Of a stretch of DNA of 37,415 bases, positions 1 through 6,846 are shown one piece after another. The stretch's first letter is position 1. Every line of letters starts with the position of its first letter. Source of the stretch: a virus. A program made the position numbers and the translations under genes. The notes beneath the pieces are model-generated. The model had not been told where the DNA came from. It saw only the letters and a list, made by a program, of their open reading frames with translations, and made no database searches. The stretch spans positions 1 through 37,415 of IMG/VR virus record IMGVR_UViG_3300032560_000060; one strand, given 5' to 3'.

Positions 1-92
1 CTGCAGATGGCCAGAGGCCGCCCACCAGGGGGCGCGGCAGGGGAGGGGCGGCGGTGCCAGGTTGAGCATCCCTCCAGTTTGCCCGGGACGGG

Positions 93-127
93 TCAGTCGT
101 TCCGCTTGAAGACCAGCTTGTAGCTGA
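93..127 (-). other. Displaced 3' end of the host gene used as attB
   Basis: Read on the minus strand, 127 to 93 encodes SYKLVFKRND followed by TGA in GC-rich host codons. The same peptide and stop are encoded at the right junction in AT-rich codons (37264-37295). This fragment is therefore the original end of the host gene, cut off from its promoter and 5' part by the insertion. It has no start codon of its own and should not be expressed as a gene. Confidence 0.85.
118..127. repeat. attL: attL core (10-bp direct repeat)
   Basis: TTGTAGCTGA is identical to 37289-37298. It lies where GC-rich host sequence gives way to AT-rich phage sequence and 231 bp upstream of the integrase start. Identity beyond the 10 bp is broken, although the translated host frame stays identical through the repeat (see host gene entries). 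Confidence 0.8.
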
Positions 128-358
128 GCCTCTGGTTTTGTCTCTAAATACTTAAAACAAAAGACATACAGATTTAGAAAATCACCATAACCTACACCGG
201 AAGCTTCTTTGACAAACACCTAAATTAGTGTAATTTGAACTGATTAGGGCACAGTAATTTACAATGTAAATCTTTGACAAAATCATATCGAAAAAATACA
301 AGTTGGTTTTCCTTCTGAAGCCTTCCCAAAACTCGATATAATTATAGGAGAATGATTT
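128..358 (+). promoter_or_regulatory. Non-coding left attachment arm and probable integrase promoter
   Basis: No gene is visible here. CTTTGACAAA occurs twice (near 208-217 and 272-281), each containing a TTGACA box; the second, with TACAAG about 17 bp downstream, could be the integrase promoter. AACCTACACC at 189-198 matches the repeated ACCCTACACC motif on the other side of the att core (37138-37219), as expected of integrase arm-type sites. The integrase ribosome binding site AGGAG lies just before the start at 359. Confidence 0.45.
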
Positions 359-1468
359 ATGTCCAAAAAATCACAGAAATCCCCTAATACAAAGCTGGTC
401 TATCATGCTGGTCTATCTACCAAACCATACCAAAATGATAACTATTACTACTTGTTTCAGATGGATAAGAAGAGATATGAAGGTAGCACAGGCTGTAAGA
501 TAAAGAAAGAGGCTGAACAATGGTTAAGAAGCTACAAAACAAAGTTAGCCTTACAGAAAGTAGATATTAAGTGTGATATGGGTAATACATTCAATGAAGT
601 ATTTGAAGAATATATCAAAATAAATAGAAATCAATTTTCAGATAAGTATGTTAAGAACATCAGAGCAGCATTTAAGCTTAATGTGCTTCCTTATATTGGT
701 GAAGTTCCAGTAGCTACCATTACATCAGATTTGTTAAAAGAAACACTGAATAAGTATATTGATAAGGGAAACTCAAAATCAGGTTATAATGTAATAGCAT
801 CTTATGTTAGAACCATTATGAACTTTGCTAATAAACAAGATTATCTAATAAAGAAGGTTCCAGAGCTACCACCACTGAAGGTTCAGAAGAAGAAAAAGAA
901 TATTCTTAATGAAGATAATGTAATACCATTCTTACAGGCAATTGATAAACAGAATAGGCCAAAGATATCTGTAATGGTAAGAGGTATGCTTTATTTTGGT
1001 TTGAGAGAGAATGAAGCAAGATTAATGAAATGGTCTAACTTTGACTTTAAGCAGGGAATATATACACCAGACAAGACAAAAAATTATGACTGTCCAGACC
1101 TTCCCTTTCCTTCTGAAATGCTCTGGCATCTGAACAAGCTAAAGCAGGTTAATCCTGAAGGTAATGATTGGGTAATCCTTGGGTATGGTGGAAAGCCTGT
1201 ATATGAACAATATGCCAGAAATGCTATTGCCCTTGCCTGTGCTACCATTGGGGTAGAAGGCATTACAAACCATAGGTTAAGGGCATCCTTCATTACCTTG
1301 CTTGCCAGAAATGGGACAGACCCTTTTATGGTAAAGGATTTGGCAAGACATTCAGACTTCAAAACTACCTTAATTTATATCAAGGGAGAGTTTAAGCCTA
1401 TTAAGAAAGCATCTGATAACCTATGGGACAAGATGTTAGACCAAAATAAGAAAGAAAATATTAGCTAA
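359..1468 (+). CDS. int: Tyrosine recombinase (phage integrase)
   Basis: A 369-residue site-specific recombinase that would catalyse integration and excision at the flanking att repeats. The visible catalytic set is R216 (GLRENE), probable K239, H305-x-x-R308 (HRLR), H331 (ARHSD) and the nucleophile Y340 (TTLIYIK), the normal spacing for the family. Residues 1-60 are basic and probably form the arm-binding domain; about 75-170 look like the SAM-like core-binding domain. The start is supported by an AGGAG site about 8 bases upstream. The gene points away from attL and ends before a strong terminator. In the circular genome it lies downstream of attP and the right-arm operon. Confidence 0.96.
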   Translation: MSKKSQKSPNTKLVYHAGLSTKPYQNDNYYYLFQMDKKRYEGSTGCKIKKEAEQWLRSYKTKLALQKVDIKCDMGNTFNEVFEEYIKINRNQFSDKYVKNIRAAFKLNVLPYIGEVPVATITSDLLKETLNKYIDKGNSKSGYNVIASYVRTIMNFANKQDYLIKKVPELPPLKVQKKKKNILNEDNVIPFLQAIDKQNRPKISVMVRGMLYFGLRENEARLMKWSNFDFKQGIYTPDKTKNYDCPDLPFPSEMLWHLNKLKQVNPEGNDWVILGYGGKPVYEQYARNAIALACATIGVEGITNHRLRASFITLLARNGTDPFMVKDLARHSDFKTTLIYIKGEFKPIKKASDNLWDKMLDQNKKENIS

Positions 1469-1486
1469 TCTCTCTTGACACTCTTG

Positions 1487-1538
1487 GCAGTAGGAGTAAC
1501 CTTCAGTTAGTTAGAAGGTTTGCTTCTACTGCTTTTTT
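1487..1538 (+). terminator. Rho-independent terminator after int
   Basis: A long interrupted hairpin (GCAGTAG pairing with CTACTGC outside, CCTTC with GAAGG inside) is followed by TTTTTT. It closes the integrase transcript and separates it from the next gene. Confidence 0.85.
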
Positions 1539-1569
1539 ATTGAAAACTTAAGAAACTCAATCAAAACAT

Positions 1570-1590
1570 GAGCTACTTACAGGGTAGCTC
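1570..1590 (+). promoter_or_regulatory. Hairpin in the leader of the 1609 gene
   Basis: GAGCTAC pairs perfectly with GTAGCTC across a 7-base loop, and there is no following T run, so it is not a terminator. It ends about 10 bases before the AGGAG site of the next gene and could influence its translation or be an operator. Confidence 0.35.
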
Positions 1591-1608
1591 CTAACCAACA
1601 GGAGTAGT

Positions 1609-2319
1609 ATGGAAAGCATGACTGACATTCTCCTAAATGCTGGTGATAACCTCATCAGCAGAGTTACAGGCAGAAAGAAGAGAAGCAAGTTTTCAGTAGT
1701 CCCTTCAATTCCTGCTACCATCCTTCCATCCTTGGCTGTAGAAGCAGCCACTAACCAAGAGGTATCAAACATGGCAACAATCACCTTTCATCCTGGCTCT
1801 GGTAAGACTGAAAAAGCAGCCTACAGGCTTGGAAAGCAGTTTGTTCCTGCTGCTGTAATCACTCGCATCATCGCAGAGGCAGAGGGCAAATCGGAACAAA
1901 GGAAAGCTGCTCTGGTCTATAGCAAGCTGGCTAAGAATTACAGCAGCTTCATTGAAGAAATGGATAAGGCAGACCTTGACTATGTAGCTGCTCTGGAACA
2001 GATGAAGGCCCTGAAGCCTGTGAAGGCAACAGGTGGAACTGGAGAAAGGGCAGGGAAGGTAGAAAAAACTGCTGAAGCTCTGGTGAAGGGCATCTGTAAG
2101 AGGTTCAAGGGAACACCAGCAGAAATGATTGAAAGTTTCCTGAAGGTAGTAACTGGTGAAGAGTTCAAGAAAGAGGCTGAAGATATCATCAGGAGTTACC
2201 AGAAGCAGTTTGGAACAGGCAATACTGGTTTCACCAAGACTTCAGGAAGGAAGGGAAATCCAAAGGCTATCAAGGCTCTTGCAGCAGCCAGGGAAGCAAA
2301 AGGAAAGGCAAAGAAGTAG
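1609..2319 (+). CDS. Hypothetical basic protein with lysine-rich tail
   Basis: I do not recognise this 236-residue protein. It is mostly helical and rich in Lys, Ala and Glu, and ends in a strongly basic tail (residues about 205-236, with SGRKGNPKAIKAL), which would suit nucleic-acid binding. The first Met has an AGGAG site 5-6 bases upstream. An alternative start at 1771 (MATITFHPGSGK), preceded by AAGAGG, would give a more compact 182-residue protein and cannot be excluded. GC content and CG dinucleotides (for example 1862-1892) are higher than in the structural genes, suggesting a different origin. It stands alone between two terminators. Confidence 0.7.
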   Translation: MESMTDILLNAGDNLISRVTGRKKRSKFSVVPSIPATILPSLAVEAATNQEVSNMATITFHPGSGKTEKAAYRLGKQFVPAAVITRIIAEAEGKSEQRKAALVYSKLAKNYSSFIEEMDKADLDYVAALEQMKALKPVKATGGTGERAGKVEKTAEALVKGICKRFKGTPAEMIESFLKVVTGEEFKKEAEDIIRSYQKQFGTGNTGFTKTSGRKGNPKAIKALAAAREAKGKAKK

Positions 2320-2328
2320 AACCAGATT

Positions 2329-2354
2329 AGGCCCTATTCATTTAGGGCCTTTTC
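2329..2354 (+). terminator. Terminator after the 1609 gene
   Basis: AGGCCCT pairs with AGGGCCT over an 8-base loop, followed by TTT. It is the end of the 1609 transcript. Confidence 0.8.
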
Positions 2355-2411
2355 TATGCCTGTAATTATTCCTTAATGCCAATATAATTATGATTAACTC
2401 ATGGCTGTGCG

Positions 2412-2550
2412 GGTCGTGGCTGAAATTGAATGTAGAGGTATGGAAGGGTAGGGAGGATGCTACTGGATGATTATATAATCATCAATTGGTCATGCTGGGC
2501 CGGTCATTGGCTGGAATTGAATGTAGAGGTATAGCAGGGAAGGGATGGAA
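2412..2550 (+). repeat. Two direct repeats, 90 bp apart, in non-coding DNA
   Basis: Copy 1 begins at 2412 and copy 2 at 2502. Both contain GAATTGAATGTAGAGGTAT or a one-base variant, preceded by GGTC and a GGCTG block, with a one-base indel between copies; similarity fades about 45 bases in. A weaker third copy may start near 2660. The 2355-2693 interval has no convincing gene: short frames at 2401 and 2492 lack ribosome binding sites. It ends in a terminator at 2582, so it could produce a small RNA or hold protein-binding sites. Confidence 0.6.
2466..2483. promoter_or_regulatory. Perfect 18-bp palindrome
   Basis: GATGATTATATAATCATC is its own reverse complement. It sits between the two direct repeats, upstream of the 2582 terminator. 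Perfect even palindromes of this size typically bind dimeric regulators; the protein is unknown. Confidence 0.5.
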
Positions 2551-2581
2551 GCAGGATAGTCAGCAAGTGAACCAAGGTAGC

Positions 2582-2608
2582 AGCCCAGCCTAACCCGCTG
2601 GGCTTTTT
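2582..2608 (+). terminator. Terminator inside the left-arm non-coding region
   Basis: AGCCCAGC pairs with GCTGGGCT, then TTTTT. No gene ends just upstream, which suggests that a non-coding transcript from the 2355-2580 interval stops here. The terminator at 3691 has nearly the same stem and a CTAACC-type loop. Confidence 0.75.
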
Positions 2609-2759
2609 CATGCCTGTGTTGATATCTTTATGATTATTTAATTATCTATAGGTAATCCTGGTCGGTTCATGGGCTGGGGTTTGATTTATCAGTATGGTAG
2701 GTTCCTCAATTTCGAGAGAACCACCTATAACAGCCCTTTTGATAGGGCATGGAGGTTTT

Positions 2760-3119
2760 ATGTCTTTTCTCACCACTGTTACCCTGCCCAATGGCAATAC
2801 CTATGGTATCCAGTATGGATATCTTCGAGGTTTCTGTAAGGCTGCTGGTATCAATTATGCCAATCTTCAAGCCTTCAGGCACAAAAAGGAAAATCAGTAT
2901 TTCAGCATCTTGGCTGATACTGATGAAGGCACCTTTACCTTTTCTCCCAAGCTGGAAAAGCCTGTGGAAGAAATGAAGGTAATTGAGAAGGTGATTGAGA
3001 AGGTGATTGAGAAGGTCGAAGAAGTGAAGCAGGTAGGGTCTGTGGAAGATAGGATTAGGCCCTTTGTTGTTTTGGTTGATACTCCTACAAAGAGCCCAGC
3101 TATCAGAAAGGCTGTGTAA
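2760..3119 (+). CDS. Hypothetical protein with VIEK repeats
   Basis: Unrecognised 119-residue protein (MSFLTTVTLPNG start). A GGAGG site 4 bases before 2760 makes this start better than the upstream in-frame ATG at 2694. The N-terminal 60 residues look globular. Residues about 74-88 are a tandem VIEK repeat encoded by three 12-bp units (2979-3014), giving a short charged helix or coiled coil, followed by a C-terminal tail. A small hairpin (GCCCT pairing with AGGGC, about 2732-2747) lies just before the ribosome binding site. The stop is one base before the next ATG, so the two genes are probably co-translated. Confidence 0.65.
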   Translation: MSFLTTVTLPNGNTYGIQYGYLRGFCKAAGINYANLQAFRHKKENQYFSILADTDEGTFTFSPKLEKPVEEMKVIEKVIEKVIEKVEEVKQVGSVEDRIRPFVVLVDTPTKSPAIRKAV

Positions 3120-3120
3120 T

Positions 3121-3354
3121 ATGGTTACAAAGAAGAAAAGCCCAAAAGATAAAAAGCTGAATAAGTATATTGTTAGCACTTATAAATGTATTAATGCCAT
3201 TAAATACTTTGAGGTTATGGCTGAAGATGAAGAAGAGGCGGAAGAATTAGCATTAGATTTGTTATGGCACCTTGATTACAAGGTCGAAGGCTTCAATAAA
3301 TGGGATTTAGGTGATTTTGGGATATTAGAAATAGAAGAGAAAAAAGGAGAATAA
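3121..3354 (+). CDS. Hypothetical small acidic protein
   Basis: A 77-residue unrecognised protein with a lysine-rich N-terminus (MVTKKKSPKDKK) and a very acidic middle (AEDEEEAEELALD). It starts one base after the previous stop, with AAAGG about 10 bases upstream; an in-frame ATG at 3064 would overlap the previous gene heavily and is less likely. It is followed two bases later by the 3357 gene, so 2760-3677 reads as a three-gene operon. Confidence 0.6.
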   Translation: MVTKKKSPKDKKLNKYIVSTYKCINAIKYFEVMAEDEEEAEELALDLLWHLDYKVEGFNKWDLGDFGILEIEEKKGE

Positions 3355-3356
3355 TC

Positions 3357-3677
3357 ATGGCAATATATATTGGAATTACAGCACAAATAAATAATAGTGA
3401 TTATCCAGATTCTTTATACATCTATAAATCAGATGATTGGGATATCATAACCAATCAAGTGCTTATGGATGTTTATTATGGTTTCAATCTGTTTGTGGCT
3501 GGTATTGAAACAGACCAATGGGAACCAGCATTTAAGCAAGTAGAGAGTATGTTAGAAGAAACATTTGATATTAAAGAAGCTTATTCCATATTGTATCAAG
3601 GTGTTGATAATTGTCTTAAATCTGGTTTGATAGAGCAAGAATATCCAGGTGTTTATTGGGCATTTATCAAGAAATAA
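3357..3677 (+). CDS. Hypothetical protein, 106 residues
   Basis: Unrecognised protein with a good AAGGAG site 7 bases upstream. It is rich in aromatic and acidic residues (YIYKSDDWDI, EQEYPGVYWAF), with no membrane segment or obvious motif; it looks like a small soluble globular protein. It is the last gene of the 2760-3677 operon and is followed directly by a terminator. Confidence 0.65.
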   Translation: MAIYIGITAQINNSDYPDSLYIYKSDDWDIITNQVLMDVYYGFNLFVAGIETDQWEPAFKQVESMLEETFDIKEAYSILYQGVDNCLKSGLIEQEYPGVYWAFIKK

Positions 3678-3690
3678 TATCAAGAGAAAG

Positions 3691-3718
3691 GGCCAGCCTA
3701 ACCTGCTGGCCTTTTTTT
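3691..3718 (+). terminator. Terminator of the 2760-3677 operon
   Basis: GGCCAGC pairs with GCTGGCC around CTAACCT, followed by seven T. It nearly duplicates the 2582 hairpin. Confidence 0.85.
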
Positions 3719-3822
3719 ATGCCTTTTTTTGATTTTTCTGCTAAATGCTTGTCATGACAGTCTTATTTTTCCTTGAAACACAGGCAGATTAGTCGATATA
3801 CCATGTAGAGGGAGATAGACCA

Positions 3823-4137
3823 ATGGCAAACAAAGCAGTAAGAATTATGGATGATGGGACAGCAGAAGAAATGCTATTACCCTACCATCTTGGTAGAAAA
3901 TATGACTTTTCAAAGTTTGTAGATGATGATGGTTATATTATAATTTTTGAAATCTTGGAAGTAGATAAAAGTAAAGGTGGATTTCCAACCAAATTAAAAG
4001 AGGTAGCAAGATTACCTGAAGCTGTCTTTAAGAAGCTTTACAATTATCAGGAAATAACAGGTATTAGTAGAATTACAACAATAAAATTAGATAATCTTGA
4101 TATTACAAAATTACATCCAAGGTATAGAATACTTTAA
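3823..4137 (+). CDS. Hypothetical protein, 104 residues
   Basis: Unrecognised protein beginning MANKAVRIMDDGTAEEMLLPYHLGR, with GGGAG about 8 bases before the ATG. It alternates beta-like and charged stretches and ends at IRYRIL-like residues with no membrane segment or nuclease motif. It stands alone between terminators at 3691 and 4156 and is the last rightward gene before the convergent leftward block. Confidence 0.65.
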   Translation: MANKAVRIMDDGTAEEMLLPYHLGRKYDFSKFVDDDGYIIIFEILEVDKSKGGFPTKLKEVARLPEAVFKKLYNYQEITGISRITTIKLDNLDITKLHPRYRIL

Positions 4138-4155
4138 AACTAATTAACAACAATT

Positions 4156-4182
4156 AGAGCCTCTTAATTGAGGCTCTTTTTT
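4156..4182 (+). terminator. Terminator at the end of the left arm
   Basis: AGAGCCTC pairs perfectly with GAGGCTCT across TTAATT, followed by TTTTT. The 4183-4391 interval that follows is AT-rich; I see no gene in it. Confidence 0.85.
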
Positions 4183-4391
4183 ATGTCCTTGTGCTGGAAT
4201 GACTTTATTTCAGTTTTAAGCCCTTGTAATAATTTAAATGGGTAATGACCTACTTCAATTGATTTAAAGAGATATTTTTAAGCTTATTAAGTCCTTATTA
4301 TCTTATTATATCTTAATGATGCCTATTTTATACAAAAATAAGAGCCAATAAGCATAAAGTTTCCATTTTAAGTCTATTAAGTATTTCATAT

Positions 4392-4583
4392 CTAATGACC
4401 TTCATTATTTGAATAACCATTTCTGTAGCTATAGCCTGATAATTGAAAGTTAGCCATTGGTTGAAGTCTTGCTAATGTCTTTTTCTTGCAAATAGGACAT
4501 TCTTTAATATCTGGTGCTGAATGATGCTCTATTACATCTTCCTGAAAATATAGACAAATTGGGCAAGCATAATCTGAAAGCAT
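4392..4583 (-). CDS. Small zinc-ribbon protein, FmdB-like
   Basis: A 63-residue protein with two CPIC knuckles (C7-x2-C10 and C29-x2-C32) that should bind one zinc ion, as in the short FmdB-type ribbons often found in phages. The C-terminal part is Gly/Ser/Tyr-rich (LSGYSYRNGYS). An AGGTG site precedes the ATG. It is the last gene of the leftward block, 10 bases after the membrane protein gene at 4594. The role is unknown; the zinc ribbon is clear, the family name less so. Confidence 0.7.
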   Translation of the reverse strand: MLSDYACPICLYFQEDVIEHHSAPDIKECPICKKKTLARLQPMANFQLSGYSYRNGYSNNEGH

Positions 4584-4593
4584 CTAACACCTA

Positions 4594-4848
4594 TTATTTT
4601 TCTTTCTTTACAACATATTTAAATCTATCTTCTCTTTGGTGTTCATCAAAATCAGCCCTTAATTTATTTTGGTCCTCTCTTTGGTTCTTTAATTCTGTTG
4701 TAATAGAACCTATGCTAACCTTTAAATCAGTAACAGAATTAGATAGAGAATGAACCTCATTTGTAAACAAGGTTAATAGAATTGTAATTACAGCTAATAG
4801 AACAGGAACAATATAATCTATCATCTTTTTGGATACTTCATTACTCAT
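4594..4848 (-). CDS. Small membrane protein with coiled coil, possible holin or lysis accessory
   Basis: 84 residues: a short charged N-terminus, one strongly hydrophobic segment (about 11-28, IVPVLLAVITILLTLF), then a long heptad-like helix (30-80) with a charged tail. This layout occurs in phage single-span holins, spanin-like and other lysis accessory proteins, and its place after the tail fibres fits a lysis cassette, but no endolysin is next to it. AGGGA precedes the start. The function is inferred only from topology and position. Confidence 0.55.
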   Translation of the reverse strand: MSNEVSKKMIDYIVPVLLAVITILLTLFTNEVHSLSNSVTDLKVSIGSITTELKNQREDQNKLRADFDEHQREDRFKYVVKKEK

Positions 4849-4887
4849 TTTTAATTCCCTATTATTAATATCTTGTTCTATCTTATC

Positions 4888-5865
4888 TTACCAGCAAGTA
4901 ATTACACACAAGCCATTACCACCATTACCACCATTAGCAGGACCATAACCAGTATAGGAACCACCTCCACCACCTCCACCACAGCCAAAACCACCATTAC
5001 CACCATTACCACCAGCTAAACCAGCAGAGGCAGACATACCAGAGGAAGCACCACCTGTTCCACCATAGAAATAGAACAGCTTATTAATGAAGGACAGACC
5101 ATTAGAACCATTACCACCAGCAGTAGGAGTTGTAGAACCACCAATACCACCAGGATTAGGTGGATAGAACAAATTACCAGCAGGAACAGTGAAGGAACCA
5201 CCAGCAGAACCACCTGTAGAAACAGCAGGTAAACCACCACCACCAGTTCCACCAGTCACAATTAAGCCAGTAGTAGGTAAGGTTAAGTTTCCACCAGCTA
5301 CAGTAGTTCCACCAATAATTCCAGCTTGACCAACTAAGGAAACATTGGTTGCTGCTGTTCCCCAACCAAACATACCTAAACCAGCAAGACAGCAATTAGC
5401 AATAGTAGTTACAGCACCAGCAGAACCAGCAGAACCAGCAGTAGCACCAGCAGCTACACCACCTCCACCACCACCTGAAGCAGCCATTAATAGGTGATTG
5501 GTTGTAATAGCTGGGTCTGGATAGATAGCTACATAGCTTCCATTACCTGTAGAACCAGCACCACCTACACCACCCTTACCACCATATGAAACAGAAACAT
5601 AAAGAACATCAGGTAAGAAAGCAGCAGGGAAACAGGCTATAGATTGAGCAGCAGAACCACCTCCAGCACCTCCAGCAGCAGTAGAAGCAGCACCAGCGAC
5701 AGAACCACCACCACCACCTCCAGAGCCTAATAGAAGGATATGGACCATGCTAATACCTCTGGGCTTAATCCATTGTTGCCATTGAGAACCACCAGTAATA
5801 GAGGTAGCATTAAAGATTTGTAGGTTATTACTGTATTGTGGTGGAAGGTTTTGATAATCTAACAT
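4888..5865 (-). CDS. Glycine-rich tail fibre tip / receptor-binding protein
   Basis: 325 residues. The N-terminal 35 residues probably attach to another fibre part. The rest alternates hydrophobic strands with polyglycine runs (LLLGSGGGGGG, GGGGGG, FGCGGGGGGGSYTGYG) and ends CVITCW. Such Gly-rich domains are common at phage fibre ends; the gp38 adhesin of T-even-like phages packs glycine runs as polyglycine II helices with loops that bind receptor. The same style of Gly-rich ending closes the 1661-residue protein at 10237. Located with the fibre genes at the end of the late block, it probably contacts the host surface. Confidence 0.75.
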   Translation of the reverse strand: MLDYQNLPPQYSNNLQIFNATSITGGSQWQQWIKPRGISMVHILLLGSGGGGGGSVAGAASTAAGGAGGGSAAQSIACFPAAFLPDVLYVSVSYGGKGGVGGAGSTGNGSYVAIYPDPAITTNHLLMAASGGGGGGVAAGATAGSAGSAGAVTTIANCCLAGLGMFGWGTAATNVSLVGQAGIIGGTTVAGGNLTLPTTGLIVTGGTGGGGLPAVSTGGSAGGSFTVPAGNLFYPPNPGGIGGSTTPTAGGNGSNGLSFINKLFYFYGGTGGASSGMSASAGLAGGNGGNGGFGCGGGGGGGSYTGYGPANGGNGGNGLCVITCW

Positions 5866-5883
5866 TAAAATTATTACTTTCTA

Positions 5884-6072
5884 TTATGAAGGGTCTGGTA
5901 ATGCCCATGTTGGCTGTGTAGGATTAGCATTTAAAACATGAGAACCTACACCTAATGGAATATCTATTGTATTACCAGCTAAATCTGTTATTCTCTGTAA
6001 ATTATCATTATAGGTTTCTTGGTATGCTTGTGTATTATTACTATCTTCTATTTCAATTAAGATATAAAACAT
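5884..6072 (-). CDS. Small hypothetical fibre-region protein
   Basis: 62 residues beginning MFYILIEIEDSNN and ending NPTQPTWALPDPS. It reads as a small beta-rich domain followed by a Pro-rich tail, with no membrane segment. It lies between the two fibre-type genes with 4-18 base gaps, so it is co-expressed with them and may be a fibre assembly factor or a virion component. I do not recognise the family. Confidence 0.55.
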   Translation of the reverse strand: MFYILIEIEDSNNTQAYQETYNDNLQRITDLAGNTIDIPLGVGSHVLNANPTQPTWALPDPS

Positions 6073-6076
6073 AATA

Positions 6077-6823
6077 TTAATACTTTCCAGCTATAGCTGT
6101 TAATGCCCATCCAGCAGCTACAGTTGTGCCTAATCCAGCTAATACCTTAAATCCAGGAGGTAGGGCAAAGTTCATAGGATAATCTATATCTACTGTTGCT
6201 GCTGTAGCTGTAGCAGTAGTAACAGGTAATGAAACCTCACCAAATAACCAGTTATTACCAAGATAACCATTAATGGTATCTCTTGTTCCAATTGGTGATA
6301 TTTGAGTGTAGGAGTTTGTATTAGAGGTGAAGTATACACATTCACCACCAGTTACAGGACCAACAAAGATTATATAAGAAACAGCACCAGTTGAAGCTGT
6401 CCAGGCCCAGGCAATAGAACCAGTAGTGCCTGTTACAGTCACAACAGCAGTTTCAGTTGAGGCTGCTGTAGGTACTCCATATTGGTCTAATGCTACAATT
6501 TTAGCATAATAAGAGCCAGCTTGAAGTGTTCCACCTGTAGTAGAAGGTGTTCCAGTAGGAGTTCCTGAAACAGCAGAAATAGAAGAAGCTAATGTTCCTA
6601 AACCATTGTTAATATATATTCTTGCTACAGTTGCTATATTTGTTCCAAGAGCCTTAAATCTAATTCTCTGTATAAATCCACCATTAGTAGCATCTGCTGT
6701 ATATACAACAGCATTATTAATATTCTGTCCTGTATAATCATTAGCTGCTGTAAGAAGTGTTACAGCACCTTCAGCATCCCCTACCCTTGAAAATATTGGT
6801 GCTGTGTTTTGTGTGCCTGCCAT
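6077..6823 (-). CDS. Virion protein with an inserted fibronectin-like domain
   Basis: 248 residues. The first 75 (MAGTQNTAPIFSRVGD to ARIYINNG) and the last 65 or so (GNNWLFGEVSLP to AIAGKY) look like two halves of one beta-sandwich seen as an uninterrupted domain in other phage virion proteins. Between them, about 77-180, is a segment with fibronectin type III-like character (GTLQAGSYYAKIVALDQYG, TAASTET, SYIIFVG). The insert probably decorates the particle. An AAGGAA site precedes the start. It is placed between small fibre genes and the collagen-like fibre, so it is probably part of the tail tip or fibre complex. Confidence 0.6.
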   Translation of the reverse strand: MAGTQNTAPIFSRVGDAEGAVTLLTAANDYTGQNINNAVVYTADATNGGFIQRIRFKALGTNIATVARIYINNGLGTLASSISAVSGTPTGTPSTTGGTLQAGSYYAKIVALDQYGVPTAASTETAVVTVTGTTGSIAWAWTASTGAVSYIIFVGPVTGGECVYFTSNTNSYTQISPIGTRDTINGYLGNNWLFGEVSLPVTTATATAATVDIDYPMNFALPPGFKVLAGLGTTVAAGWALTAIAGKY

Positions 6824-6846
6824 ATTGTTATTTCCTTTTTAATAAA

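Noticed and set aside
1-92. Possible start of another host gene (minus strand, ATG near 51 preceded by GGAGGG)
   Set aside because: The GGAGG is too close to the ATG, only about 17 codons are visible, and nothing else supports coding.
2669-2842. A frame of about 57 codons starting at 2669, overlapping the 2760 gene
   Set aside because: It has no Shine-Dalgarno sequence and ends inside the 2760 gene, which has a strong GGAGG site in another frame.
2706-3179. A 157-codon leftward frame opposite the 2760 and 3121 genes
   Set aside because: The rightward frames have good ribosome binding sites and operon spacing; the leftward frame has neither.
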